Source: a virus. Taken from it: a stretch of 64,000 nt of DNA. Where the stretch lies: positions 92,878 to 156,877 of IMG/VR virus record IMGVR_UViG_3300042453_002354; one strand, 5' to 3'. Positions 29,326 through 37,793 of this stretch are shown here, piece after piece. The first letter of the stretch is position 1; the number at the start of each line of letters is the position of its first letter. The notes beneath the pieces are model-generated. The model made no database searches, was not told where the DNA came from, and saw only the letters and a list, made by a program, of their open reading frames with translations. The translations under genes were made by a program, and so were the position numbers.

Positions 29326-29458
29326 TTATTTCCCTCTGAGATATTTGTGTTCTATTTCCTTTTTTCTTTTTCTTTTTGTTTGCGTGTACAAACACAGAAA
29401 GAAATTTGAAATCAATAAAATGTCTAGTCTTTGTTCTTTTTTTCTTTTTGTTTGCCAT
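29315..29458 (-). CDS. Tiny lysine-rich protein (47 aa)
   Basis: From ATG 29458 with RBS GGGAGAAGCAATATG it reads MANKKKKRTKTRHFIDFKFL and has a second poly-Lys run (NKKKKKKGNR). It is extremely basic, so it may bind nucleic acid or be a spurious low-complexity frame. It is supported by the RBS and by the sigma70-like promoter just upstream. Confidence 0.45.
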   Translation of the reverse strand: MANKKKKRTKTRHFIDFKFLSVFVHANKKKKKKGNRTQISQREINDN

Positions 29459-29479
29459 ATTGCTTCTCCCTATTTTTAT

Positions 29480-29509
29480 ATTATAACAAAAAGGATCATA
29501 ACATAGCAA
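29480..29509 (-). promoter_or_regulatory. Sigma70-type promoter TTGCTA-N18-TATAAT
   Basis: The minus strand carries a perfect TATAAT (29480-29485) with TTGCTA 18 bp upstream. It would drive the run of small genes from 29458 down through ung. Confidence 0.5.
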
Positions 29510-29516
29510 ATGTTTA

Positions 29517-30641
29517 CTATCTAAAAGTTCCGTGTCGAAATGCTGGATTTACTTTGCCATAAATTTTACCATCAGAACCTCTTAATTTACAAACTCCCGT
29601 ATTTTGGTCTTTTATTGCTTCTTGAGATAATTTATATCCAAATTGATTAAAATAATATCTCCATCTTCCGTCAACGAATGCCAAAGGTGAACTAGATCTG
29701 GCAATAACCTTTCCGCTTTTTGTTACTAACTCAAAATACTTTAATCTGACTGGTGCAATTAGAACCGGCTTATATGCTCTTGGTTCTGGTGGTGTATAGT
29801 GTCTGTCTGAATGTGATTTCCACAACCAATTTGTAGGTAACGATATTCCTTTGCCAGAATCGTTGCGTAAATATTTAATAGATTCTATCAAACTTTTCGT
29901 CGGCCACGATCTTCTTTGTGGTCTCGGCGTTTCATCTGTGACCTTCAATCTGCCATTCATTGCTGGATGCCAAAGAAAAAAGATCTCAGCACCTTTTAAT
30001 GACTCCTTTCTAGTTTGTACATCATCATCAACGGAACTACTACCATCGTGCGAAAAAAGATATGCACCTCTTCTTGGACTTGCTTTTGATCCGTGTACTT
30101 CATTGACTATTCTATCGCCCGTTATGAACGAACCAAAAGGAACCCAAGGATTGTTTACATAGAAACAATTATCACGTTTTGGCAAAACTTTTAAAACTTC
30201 ATCCGCCAGTTCTTTTGCAAGTTCTTTATTGAGAACGTGTTCAGTGGCGCCAGAAAAATACCATATGACATTTTTATATCTTTTAGGAAATTCAGCAAAT
30301 CTTTTTGCTTCTGCTATAATTTTAGGAAAATCATTTCTAGTAAAATTGTGATCGTCTCTCCAAGCCAAGTTCAGTCTTATAGCCGGAGTTCTTCCTCTTC
30401 TAGCAAGGTGTTTTATGACATTTGTTGGATCATCAAATAAATCCTTTTGTGTAAAAAAACCGGCGGCCCAACCACGAGGATGTGAATCTATTATAACTTG
30501 TGGATACTTACCGCCACCAAGATAATCCATACCGAATAGTCTTGGTCTTTTGACTTCTGGTGTTAGCGCAACAGATTGAAATTGGAATGGTAGGCATAAT
30601 AAAAGCAATACGACTAATACCTTGATTCTATGAAAATTCAT
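29517..30641 (-). CDS. Exported protein of unknown fold, possibly a glycoside-hydrolase-like barrel
   Basis: From ATG 30641 (MNFHRIKV) it has 374 residues. A signal peptide is clear (residues 1-25, KVLVVLLLLCLPFQFQSVAL). A longer in-frame start at 30704 would put the signal 20 residues in and is less likely. The mature part begins PRLFGMDYLGGGKYPQVIID and contains segments such as TPAIRLNLAWRDDHN, KNVIWYFSGATEHVLN and LPKRDNCFYVNNPWVP, an alternating alpha/beta pattern that could be a TIM-barrel hydrolase. No family is recognised and no catalytic pair can be assigned. A late-type box (CATAAATA) precedes it, so it may be exported late in infection. Confidence 0.6.
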   Translation of the reverse strand: MNFHRIKVLVVLLLLCLPFQFQSVALTPEVKRPRLFGMDYLGGGKYPQVIIDSHPRGWAAGFFTQKDLFDDPTNVIKHLARRGRTPAIRLNLAWRDDHNFTRNDFPKIIAEAKRFAEFPKRYKNVIWYFSGATEHVLNKELAKELADEVLKVLPKRDNCFYVNNPWVPFGSFITGDRIVNEVHGSKASPRRGAYLFSHDGSSSVDDDVQTRKESLKGAEIFFLWHPAMNGRLKVTDETPRPQRRSWPTKSLIESIKYLRNDSGKGISLPTNWLWKSHSDRHYTPPEPRAYKPVLIAPVRLKYFELVTKSGKVIARSSSPLAFVDGRWRYYFNQFGYKLSQEAIKDQNTGVCKLRGSDGKIYGKVNPAFRHGTFR

Positions 30642-30685
30642 TTTGAGTATGAACACCTCTCGATTTAGTATACTCGGTGTATTTT

Positions 30686-30693
30686 TATTTATG
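30686..30693 (-). promoter_or_regulatory. Late promoter box CATAAATA
   Basis: The minus strand reads CATAAATA (fits NATAAATA) 44 nt upstream of the signal-peptide gene's ATG at 30641. It is divergent from the plus-strand box at 30715-30722. Confidence 0.55.
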
Positions 30694-30714
30694 TCGATTC
30701 GCAAAATCCAAAAT

Positions 30715-30722
30715 AATAAATA
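30715..30722 (+). promoter_or_regulatory. Late promoter box AATAAATA
   Basis: The plus strand reads AATAAATA 45 nt before the ATG at 30768. It forms a divergent late promoter pair with 30686-30693 and starts the only long plus-strand transcript in the first 55 kb. Confidence 0.6.
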
Positions 30723-30767
30723 GTATGTAATTAAAAATGAATATTGTGATCATTCCAAGAATAGAAA

Positions 30768-32060
30768 ATGGCACAATACAGCAAGAGAACAAATAATTAC
30801 CTAACACACGCAAAAACATTGTTTGAAGTTGTGATGATTGCCGACCAAAATGGCAATCCAACTTCCGTCAATAACCCTACGGGCACTGCCGTAGATGCAT
30901 TTGGCAGAATGCGTGTATCAAATCCTGTCACACTATTCGATAGTTTTAACAGATATCAAATCAATTCTCATTTCTCCACTTTAACGTCAGTTTCTGGTGG
31001 TTCAATTTCTTATAATGAATTTGATAGCTCAATTTTATTAAATGTAGACACATCTTCAGGTTCTTTTGTAAAAAGAGAGACGACAAGAGTATTTGCATAT
31101 CAACCAGGTAAGTCATTACAAATTTTAGCAACATTTTGTTTTGATGTGGCACAAAGTGGACTCAGACAAAGAGTTGGATACTTTAATGATAATAACGGAG
31201 TTTTCTTAGAGCAAGATAATAGCGTAATTAGTTTTGTGATAAGATCTAGCGTATCCGGTTCTGTGAGCGATCTGAATCGTGTTGCTAAAACCGATTGGAA
31301 TATAGACAAATTAGACGGTACTGGACCATCCGGAAAAACTTTAGATTTAACCACAGCACAAATATTTTGGACAGATATTGAATGGTTGGGTGTCGGATCT
31401 GTTCGTTGTGGTTTTGTAATAGATGGGCAATTCGTACACTGTCATACATTTCATCACGCAAATCATATAGAAAGCACCTATATGACAACAGCTTGCTTGC
31501 CAATAAGATATGAAATACAAAACACGGCAAACACTTCGGTATCAAGCTCGTTAAGACAAATTTGCTGTAGTGTGATATCTGAAGGTGGTTATGAACTGAG
31601 AGGAAGAAATAAAAGCGCAGGAAGTTCCTCTTTAATAAATTTACCAACAGCAGGAACGTTTTACAATTTAATGTCAATAAGATTGAAAGTAGATAGATTG
31701 GATGCTATCGTAGTGCCAAAAAACATAAGCGTTTTTGGCAAAGGTAATAATACCAGAATACATTGGAAAATATTATCAGGTGGTACGATTACTGGTGGAT
31801 CTTGGAATTCTGCTGGTAGCGATTCTGCCGTTGAGTATAACAACACGGGTACTCTAACTGGTGGTTCGTCTTTAGTCGAAGGTTATATTGGCATAGATGC
31901 ACAAAGCTCACAAACCGCCAGTTTAGATTCAGGAATGTTCAAATTTCAATTAGAAAGAAATGGATTAACAGGCCAGTCTGTAATTTTTACTCTAGCCGCA
32001 ACGGGTGGAGTGGATGACGACAAAGCACTGGGTGCAATGGTTTGGGAAGAAATAACATAA
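30768..32060 (+). CDS. Virion structural protein, probable fibre/adhesin
   Basis: 430 residues. The N terminus includes DAFGRMRVSNPVTLFDSFNR, a phrase recurrent in phage structural proteins of this size. The body is beta-rich with conserved-looking segments (TTRVFAYQPGKSLQILATFC, VGYFNDNNGVFLEQ, RCGFVIDGQFVHCHTFHHAN). No enzymatic motif is seen. It is late-promoter driven, on the opposite strand to the baseplate genes, and paired with a second structural-type gene. The family is familiar from T4-like marine phages but its exact virion location is uncertain. Confidence 0.65.
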   Translation: MAQYSKRTNNYLTHAKTLFEVVMIADQNGNPTSVNNPTGTAVDAFGRMRVSNPVTLFDSFNRYQINSHFSTLTSVSGGSISYNEFDSSILLNVDTSSGSFVKRETTRVFAYQPGKSLQILATFCFDVAQSGLRQRVGYFNDNNGVFLEQDNSVISFVIRSSVSGSVSDLNRVAKTDWNIDKLDGTGPSGKTLDLTTAQIFWTDIEWLGVGSVRCGFVIDGQFVHCHTFHHANHIESTYMTTACLPIRYEIQNTANTSVSSSLRQICCSVISEGGYELRGRNKSAGSSSLINLPTAGTFYNLMSIRLKVDRLDAIVVPKNISVFGKGNNTRIHWKILSGGTITGGSWNSAGSDSAVEYNNTGTLTGGSSLVEGYIGIDAQSSQTASLDSGMFKFQLERNGLTGQSVIFTLAATGGVDDDKALGAMVWEEIT

Positions 32061-32097
32061 GTTTAAAACACACACATACAAAAAAAAAGGAAGAAAA

Positions 32098-33159
32098 ATG
32101 ACAGACTTTTTACCCCCAATTGAAATATTCGAGGATGTTGCCGCAGTTTATTCCAATGGACGACCTGGCAGTATCGATCCATCAGTTCCAACGAGAAATG
32201 GTTGGTATTTTAGAAATGCATTAGCAGGACAAAAAATAAATTGGTATTTCTTTGATGGATATGTTAATAACATTACTGTGCAAAATTTCTCTGCATACGC
32301 CGTAGTTACTCTAGATTCTACTGTATCTAAACCGTATCTAGCCGTTTATACCAAACCAACAGGATCTGGGGATTTTGCGCCTTGGTATAAATCTAGCAAA
32401 GTGTTTTTGATGTCTTCTGGTGTTGTTGGTACAAAATATTTGGTATATTTTGGACAAGATCCACAAGTTCATCTAGATTTACCTAGAATTCAACTAACAC
32501 CTGGATTGACAAATGGTTCGTTTGGCAATAGTGAAGAAATATTAACCATTGCATTCAGCACCGACTCGGGTGCGGCTGTAAATTCAGTTAAATTGTTGAC
32601 AGAAAGTTTAGGAATTAATGCCACAACATTCAAGCAAGAATACGAACTTGAAATAAGAAATCCAGCAGGACTTTGGAGTTTGAATAATCCTCCTTTATGG
32701 CCAAAGAAGTGTAAAGAATATAAAAACGATTCTATAGTACTGACTCAATCCGGATGGACCGTTTTGAGAACAGGCGAAGTTCTAGTCGCAATGGGCGGAA
32801 GACTGATCGATGCAGGAGTGTCGGATGTTGTTGATATTAAATTTACAGAAGAATCATATGAAAGGGGCGATCCTTTAACCGTTAAAGTTGTATTCAACGA
32901 AAAGGTTGATGTCACGGCCGGTGCTACGGTATCAGTTTCTTGGACTGGTGGTAATTTTAACTGCTCAGTTCCTTCAAACTTGACCGGAGTATATGAAGTT
33001 TTATTTCAGGGTGTAGTTCCTTCTGCCGCTGGTACGTTGAGTTTGTCACCTGAAACAAAAATTACGGGAACTATTAGAGATACTGGTACAGTAAATGCAT
33101 CGAACTTGAACGTTCCTGTATTCTTGAATCCGTTCTTTAAATCTGCAACGGTTGCATAA
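32098..33159 (+). CDS. Virion structural protein with C-terminal Ig-like domain
   Basis: 353 residues with a strong RBS (AAAGGAAGAAAAATG). Residues 1-150 are beta-rich with Trp/Tyr (NGWYFRNALAGQKINWYFFD). Residues about 245-345 read like a bacterial Ig-like fold (VDIKFTEESYERGDPLTVKV, VFNEKVDVTAGATVSVSWTG), a common carbohydrate-sticking add-on of phage virion proteins. It lies 37 nt after the preceding gene and is followed by a strong terminator. Confidence 0.62.
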   Translation: MTDFLPPIEIFEDVAAVYSNGRPGSIDPSVPTRNGWYFRNALAGQKINWYFFDGYVNNITVQNFSAYAVVTLDSTVSKPYLAVYTKPTGSGDFAPWYKSSKVFLMSSGVVGTKYLVYFGQDPQVHLDLPRIQLTPGLTNGSFGNSEEILTIAFSTDSGAAVNSVKLLTESLGINATTFKQEYELEIRNPAGLWSLNNPPLWPKKCKEYKNDSIVLTQSGWTVLRTGEVLVAMGGRLIDAGVSDVVDIKFTEESYERGDPLTVKVVFNEKVDVTAGATVSVSWTGGNFNCSVPSNLTGVYEVLFQGVVPSAAGTLSLSPETKITGTIRDTGTVNASNLNVPVFLNPFFKSATVA

Positions 33160-33175
33160 TTACTGCAATGAATTG

Positions 33176-33249
33176 TGGAGCCCTCACCTAGAATCGAACT
33201 AGGAATTGATGATTACAAATCAACTGTTATACCTTTTAACTATAAGGGC
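33176..33249 (-). tRNA. tRNA-Thr (UGU)
   Basis: The minus strand folds as a tRNA: acceptor GCCCTTA/TGAGGGC, D-arm around AGTTAAAAGGTATAAC, anticodon loop TTTGTAA (anticodon TGT), T-arm with GTTCGATTC, discriminator T, and CCA encoded at 33176-33178. The anticodon stem has one T-T mismatch. It reads Thr ACA/ACG codons, which are favoured in AT-rich genes. Confidence 0.9.
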
Positions 33250-33250
33250 G

Positions 33251-33285
33251 AAGGTGCTAGATTGAATAAATCTAGCACCTTTATT
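33251..33285 (+). terminator. Strong rho-independent terminator
   Basis: A 13-bp perfect stem (AAGGTGCTAGATT / AATCTAGCACCTT) with a 5-nt loop GAATA is followed on the plus strand by TTATTAATTT. It ends the plus-strand two-gene transcript and may also shield the tRNA 5' end from minus-strand read-through. Confidence 0.8.
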
Positions 33286-33293
33286 AATTTATA

Positions 33294-34064
33294 TCAAGAA
33301 TTATTTTTAATAGTTTCAAGAATCCAATTTCTACCGGCGGGTACACTAGCATAAACGCCAGGATAAACACTACTTGCACACTCAAATCCCCACGATGTAA
33401 TACCGTAGAGAACCCTTCGGTTCAATGAGGTAATTGGTCCACCACTGTCACCATTACAAGTATCACCACCATCCAGCACTTCATTAGACGAAGACAATTT
33501 GGCCCCACAAATCATTGTTTTGTCGTCAAATTGATCACCCAAAACAGTACTGCATTGACTCTGTTGCCAAATTGGAAACTTTAACTCTTTCAATTGAGAT
33601 GATATTGCACCCGATTCGGTAATACCCCAACCAAAAGCTCTATGACTTCCCACGACATTCTTTGTTGCCAGTTTTGGATACAATCTTGATTTTAATTTTC
33701 TCTTTAATTTAAAGAGTGCCCAGTCCCGTTTATATGTAAAACCACTCCAATTATCAAAAAATACAGATTCTACTCCGGATCTTGCCTTTGGATGAGAAAG
33801 ACTCTTACCACCAACACCTACCTTGAAGAAAGATAGGTCATAATTCCTTGTCAATTCAGCACAGTGTGCCGCCGTCAGCACCCAACCAGGTCTGATGAGC
33901 GTTCCACCACAAAAGAATTCACCATCGAGGTATAGTGCAGTCATATATGGTACAGCACGATTGACCGTTATACCATTAATAATTCTTTCAGTAGTTTGTG
34001 CGTGTGACTTTACACACACAAACAAAGATAATGCCAATAGTCCAATTTTTGTTTTAATTTTCAT
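33294..34064 (-). CDS. Secreted trypsin-like serine protease (S1 family)
   Basis: 256 residues. A signal peptide is at 1-22 (IGLLALSLFVCVKSHAQ). The activation-type junction RIINGITV gives the S1 N terminus. The catalytic triad is intact: His in LTAAHC (about 64), Asp in KRDWALFKL (about 114), Ser in GDTCNGDSGGP (about 205). Paired Cys residues (FFCGGTL/AAHC, the C..S region) fit chymotrypsin disulphides. S1 proteases are unusual in tailed phages; some marine vibriophages encode them. Its export implies action in the periplasm or outside the cell, perhaps on host envelope proteins or during release. No late box was found upstream. Confidence 0.9.
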   Translation of the reverse strand: MKIKTKIGLLALSLFVCVKSHAQTTERIINGITVNRAVPYMTALYLDGEFFCGGTLIRPGWVLTAAHCAELTRNYDLSFFKVGVGGKSLSHPKARSGVESVFFDNWSGFTYKRDWALFKLKRKLKSRLYPKLATKNVVGSHRAFGWGITESGAISSQLKELKFPIWQQSQCSTVLGDQFDDKTMICGAKLSSSNEVLDGGDTCNGDSGGPITSLNRRVLYGITSWGFECASSVYPGVYASVPAGRNWILETIKNNS

Positions 34065-34078
34065 ATATTCTCACAGTT

Positions 34079-34174
34079 TTATTTCATTTCATCAAATTCA
34101 TCCAAGATCATTTGCACTAGAATGACCACGAAAATGATAATCGCAAATACAAGTATAAAGTAAAGTTCCATCAT
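34079..34174 (-). CDS. Micro membrane protein (31 aa)
   Basis: A very short frame from ATG 34174 (MMELYFILVFAIIIFVVILV) has one transmembrane helix and an acidic tail (LDEFDEMK). It starts 3 nt after the AAA+ ATPase stop, so it is the last member of that operon. The length rules out homology-based naming. The clean TM-plus-acidic layout and spacing support it being real. Confidence 0.55.
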   Translation of the reverse strand: MMELYFILVFAIIIFVVILVQMILDEFDEMK

Positions 34175-34176
34175 AG

Positions 34177-35064
34177 TTAAAACAGTTCAATTTCAGTGTC
34201 TTCTTTTTTCAATTCTTCTATATCGGTTTGTCCATCTAAGATTTTTATCTCCTCTAGATTATACATTTTATCCCACAGTGTGTAAAAGGTTTCTTGGGTA
34301 GACTTATCGAATCGACTTAAACATAGTTTTACTGAATCATTAATATTTCCTATAATGTTATTGGTTTGTAATATATGAACCAAACGACGAGTGGTTACTA
34401 CTTCATTCGATCCACCATCATCAAATGTATCACGAATTGATTCCGACCACGAGAGTAGAGTATTGACAATTTTTTCATCGCCTCTAGTCATTATCTTGGT
34501 AAGAATCTTTTTCTCATTCGCTTTACTTGGATATTTTTGTTCCAGTGTGATTGCAAACCTTTCCAGAAATGCTTCATTCAAAAAGTTAGTACCGATAAAC
34601 TTACCAGTTTCATCACCTTGACCTTTCGTATTGGCGGTAGCGATTATGGTAAAGCCAGGTGCTGGCGTTACGACCTCATTTATTTTCTTTATGTACAACG
34701 AATTACCTTCAAGTACAGGTTGTAGACACATAATTCTGTTAGATGCCAAATCAACCTCGTCTAGCAAAAGAACAGCACCTTCCCGCATTGCTTCAACGAC
34801 CGGACCATAATGCCATACGGTGTCGCCATCCTTTAATCTAAAACCACCGATCAAATCATCTTCATCCGTTTCAATGGTTACGTTTATTCTGATCAATTTT
34901 CTTTTCAGATCGGCGCATACTTGTTCTACCATCATAGTTTTACCGTTACCGGACAAACCAGTAATAAAGACAGGAAAGAAATTTTGACTACCAACAATCT
35001 GTGAAAGTAGATTATGATGACCCCATTTTACATAGTTGTTATTTTTGGCCGGTACAATTGACAT
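34177..35064 (-). CDS. MoxR/CobS-type AAA+ ATPase
   Basis: From ATG 35064 (MSIVPAKNNNYVKWGHHNLL) with GGAG upstream it has 295 residues. Walker A GLSGNGKT is at about 38, the DDLIGGFRLKDGDTVWHYGP block characteristic of CobS/MoxR at about 65, Walker B LLLDEVDLA at about 100, sensor 1 IATANTKGQGD, and an arginine-finger region NEAFLERF. MoxR ATPases act as chaperones with VWA partners. CobS is also used as a name in cyanophages without evidence for cobalamin synthesis. The VWA gene lies directly upstream in the same operon. A remodelling or maturation role is inferred. Confidence 0.85.
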   Translation of the reverse strand: MSIVPAKNNNYVKWGHHNLLSQIVGSQNFFPVFITGLSGNGKTMMVEQVCADLKRKLIRINVTIETDEDDLIGGFRLKDGDTVWHYGPVVEAMREGAVLLLDEVDLASNRIMCLQPVLEGNSLYIKKINEVVTPAPGFTIIATANTKGQGDETGKFIGTNFLNEAFLERFAITLEQKYPSKANEKKILTKIMTRGDEKIVNTLLSWSESIRDTFDDGGSNEVVTTRRLVHILQTNNIIGNINDSVKLCLSRFDKSTQETFYTLWDKMYNLEEIKILDGQTDIEELKKEDTEIELF

Positions 35065-35115
35065 AACAATGATCTCCAAGATAAACAATTTTTCTATAAT
35101 TAAATTATCACACAA

Positions 35116-36381
35116 TCAAACTAACAGATCAACAATTTTTTCGGAAATAATTTTTAAAGATTTTGTCTTGACTAAACTTTTGGTCATATCTCTGCCAATT
35201 TTGTTTATTTCTTTTTTTACATTTTCGACTTGTTTTGGTCTTTTGACATAGATATCTTTATCCAAATCATCATCCAGTCCTTCATCATCCAAAGATTCTA
35301 CGTCATTCCAAAAATCACTTCGTTGTATTATATCAAAACATCCGAATACACTTTTATTAAGACAAATAAAAGTATTGAAAGATTGTGGCAAATTATTAAC
35401 TTTAACTTTGATATCATCTGAGGAGAATCTATCACTGTGAATATAGAATTCGTGGCACTTCAATGATTGACCAAAGTGTTTTCTTAATGCAGAAACTAAC
35501 GTATGATATTGAGCCGGTTTCCAATCGATCTGATGATACATCATATTGTCGTTTCTATTTCTAATTAATCCATTTTTCACAAGTGTTTCATAATTAGACA
35601 AAACATCATAAAAGTAACTTTTGTTTTTATACTTTATGTTTAAAGATGTTTGTCCGCTAAGTGAGTCTCTGGAAAATAATTGGTTTCCGTTTTCAATTGT
35701 ATCCGTTGCATCGCCATCGGTTATGACGATTAAGTGAGTTATATCCTTTTTGTGTTTTTGTTGAAAATTATCTACTACCTTAAAACATTCAAACATTGAA
35801 TTATTCAGTGGAGTACCAGAGAGTCCGTATCCGAATGAGTGTGCATAACTCGAATCGGCGGCGGCTCTAGCAAGATAATAAAATGCTCTAGATTGCATTT
35901 GAAAATCTAGCTTCGATGATGAAGATGATAAAAAATTATATAATCTGCATTTGTCCGGAGGTGCATTAAATGGATAATGTTCAGACTCATAACTATGTAC
36001 TCTAAAATCACTAAACCCATAAACATCAAACGGCAAACCGGCCTTTTTACAAAACTTGGCAAACAATAAAATTTGTAGTATGCAAGGCAAATATTCAGAA
36101 CCCATACTACCAGACATATCAAACAATACGACAAAACCGTAACTGTCGCCTTTATAATCGATCTGTTTTCTAATAAAAATATCTTCCGATAGTTTATGTT
36201 TGGATAATGATTGAGTGTCTAGTATACCAGTTTTTTTGAATTGCGTTTTGTGATATTCTCTGGTTTTTTGTTTTCTTAGAAACAATTGCGTCATATGACT
36301 CGAAATCATTTCTAATGCACGATCCATTTTTTCATAATCAGATTTATATCTTGCTGCATTATCTCTGGTATAGTAATTCAT
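35116..36381 (-). CDS. VWA-domain (CobT-like) protein with MIDAS
   Basis: From ATG 36381 (MNYYTRDNAARYKSDYEKMD) with RBS AAGG it has 421 residues. A VWA domain spans about 80-340: MIDAS DMSGSMGS at about 88, Thr in the SGTPLNNS loop, and TDGDATDT at about 222. The C terminus is acidic then basic (DDEGLDDDLDKDIYV...). CobT-like and NorD-like VWA proteins pair with MoxR ATPases to act on a third protein. It lies between the HEVGH protein (5 nt away) and the AAA+ gene. Confidence 0.85.
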   Translation of the reverse strand: MNYYTRDNAARYKSDYEKMDRALEMISSHMTQLFLRKQKTREYHKTQFKKTGILDTQSLSKHKLSEDIFIRKQIDYKGDSYGFVVLFDMSGSMGSEYLPCILQILLFAKFCKKAGLPFDVYGFSDFRVHSYESEHYPFNAPPDKCRLYNFLSSSSSKLDFQMQSRAFYYLARAAADSSYAHSFGYGLSGTPLNNSMFECFKVVDNFQQKHKKDITHLIVITDGDATDTIENGNQLFSRDSLSGQTSLNIKYKNKSYFYDVLSNYETLVKNGLIRNRNDNMMYHQIDWKPAQYHTLVSALRKHFGQSLKCHEFYIHSDRFSSDDIKVKVNNLPQSFNTFICLNKSVFGCFDIIQRSDFWNDVESLDDEGLDDDLDKDIYVKRPKQVENVKKEINKIGRDMTKSLVKTKSLKIISEKIVDLLV

Positions 36382-36386
36382 TTTTA

Positions 36387-37319
36387 TCAACCTTCATAAT
36401 ATGATAAAATTCGATGTAGCACATCAGCAGTGAATAATTTGCTATTACTAATGATATCGCAATTACTAATTTCAATGCAAGTGATATTTTTAGATAATGC
36501 TTCTTGTAAACTTTCATTCATTTTCTGTTCAAAGGTGTTTTGGATTTCAGAAAAGAATTCGCCAGAATCATTCTTCGTTGGTTTCTGTGGTTGAATCTGT
36601 TCGGATTGTTGTTGTGTTTCATTTTGTTCATTTTGACCACCATCAGAAGTCTCAGTGCCAGAAACTTCTACTTTTTGCATTTGGGATTCATTCTCTTGGT
36701 CTTCTTTGTTTTCTTGATCTTTTTCTTTTTCTCTCTTTAGATACTCTAGAATTTCTCTCGATACTGTTATAACACTTTCAAAGTTATAACAAGTTATGCA
36801 TTTCTTAACCAATGAAAGTTCTTCGGTGTTAAAGACTATTCTACCATAGGATTCATAATTGGCTTTTACCTTGAGGTATAATACCAATCTATCCAAAAAT
36901 GTTTTGTAATTAATTTTGTGTAATGAGTGTGATATTTTTTCTTCGTTACCAAAGAAATCATTTTCCAACAACCATTTAATTCCGTTTTTATAATCAGAAA
37001 CCAAGCCAGGATATTTTTGTTTTATCTTTATATCGATTCGATAGTCTTCTACTATATTGATGATTGGTTTTAATTCTTTACCCTCTTCACTCACAAATAT
37101 ATCATCATACGGAGTAAACAATGCGTGGCCAACTTCGTGTCCTATAACGAAATGATATAATTGTTCTTGCTTGAAGTCCCAGAATGGTAAATATAAAGTT
37201 CTGTTCTTTATATCAAAGGCTGCGGTAGTCAAACTCTGATTAAGAACAACGCCGATATTTTCACTAGCAAACAGTTTTGCCAGTAGCTCATAATTCTGTA
37301 TTGCATTGTTTGATTTCAT
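36387..37319 (-). CDS. HEVGH metalloprotease-like partner of the AAA+/VWA pair
   Basis: 310 residues. A zinc-protease-type motif HEVGH sits at about 59-63 (FVIGHEVGHALFTPYDD), with a possible third ligand in NIVEDYRID at about 90. Residues 200-260 are Gln/Glu-rich and disordered, followed by a helical tail. Start ATG 37319 follows a short gap after a 73-residue gene. The pairing of an HExxH domain with a separate VWA protein resembles a split CobT-like or M-type peptidase arrangement. Activity is inferred from the motif only. Confidence 0.7.
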   Translation of the reverse strand: MKSNNAIQNYELLAKLFASENIGVVLNQSLTTAAFDIKNRTLYLPFWDFKQEQLYHFVIGHEVGHALFTPYDDIFVSEEGKELKPIINIVEDYRIDIKIKQKYPGLVSDYKNGIKWLLENDFFGNEEKISHSLHKINYKTFLDRLVLYLKVKANYESYGRIVFNTEELSLVKKCITCYNFESVITVSREILEYLKREKEKDQENKEDQENESQMQKVEVSGTETSDGGQNEQNETQQQSEQIQPQKPTKNDSGEFFSEIQNTFEQKMNESLQEALSKNITCIEISNCDIISNSKLFTADVLHRILSYYEG

Positions 37320-37329
37320 TTTAAAAATC

Positions 37330-37551
37330 TCAGTATACTAAAGATAAATCTTCACAAATAGCAATCACTTCTTCCTCAAAATCTTTGTAGGAAAAGTTAT
37401 CCGGTAATACTTCATAAGCATGTTCAAGTATCTCGGACACTATATCATTTGTTTTAAATCCATACTTATTCGCAATTTCAGTAGCTATCTTTTTACATTG
37501 TATCATTTGTTGCGATGAATTTCTAGGGAATTGATATATTTTAGCAGACAT
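37330..37551 (-). CDS. Small hypothetical protein of the AAA+/VWA operon
   Basis: 73 residues, MSAKIYQFPRNSSQQMIQCK..., with helices and an acidic C terminus. It has a good RBS (GAGG, 7 nt before ATG) and overlaps the previous stop by one base. It is conserved in position as the third gene from the promoter. No family is recognised. Confidence 0.55.
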   Translation of the reverse strand: MSAKIYQFPRNSSQQMIQCKKIATEIANKYGFKTNDIVSEILEHAYEVLPDNFSYKDFEEEVIAICEDLSLVY

Positions 37552-37766
37552 TATTGAACCTCATCCATTTGGTGTTCAGTCAAAAACTTATTAAGAGCTA
37601 CATAATGTAAGTCTATGGCCTTTTTAGTTTCTAGTGCTTTCTCATATTCCTCCTCAGAATAAAATTTAGTGTATAATTGTTGTAGTTGTTTAAGATTGTC
37701 TAAGACCTTTCTTAATACTACAGACAATTCTTCTTTCGTTAATTGTTCTGGATATTTGTATTCCAT
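37551..37766 (-). CDS. Small coiled-coil protein, first gene of the AAA+/VWA operon
   Basis: 71 residues, MEYKYPEQLTKEELSVVLRK..., two charged helices that suit a helical hairpin. It is the first gene after the sigma70-like promoter at 37794-37822. The function is unknown. Confidence 0.55.
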   Translation of the reverse strand: MEYKYPEQLTKEELSVVLRKVLDNLKQLQQLYTKFYSEEEYEKALETKKAIDLHYVALNKFLTEHQMDEVQ

Positions 37767-37793
37767 ACTTATCTCGATTTACCCTACTATTTT

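Noticed and set aside
34177-36381. Cobalamin biosynthesis (CobS/CobT) as the pathway
   Set aside because: No other cobalamin gene is near, and CobS-like and VWA motifs are shared with MoxR chaperone pairs. Only the fold is supported.
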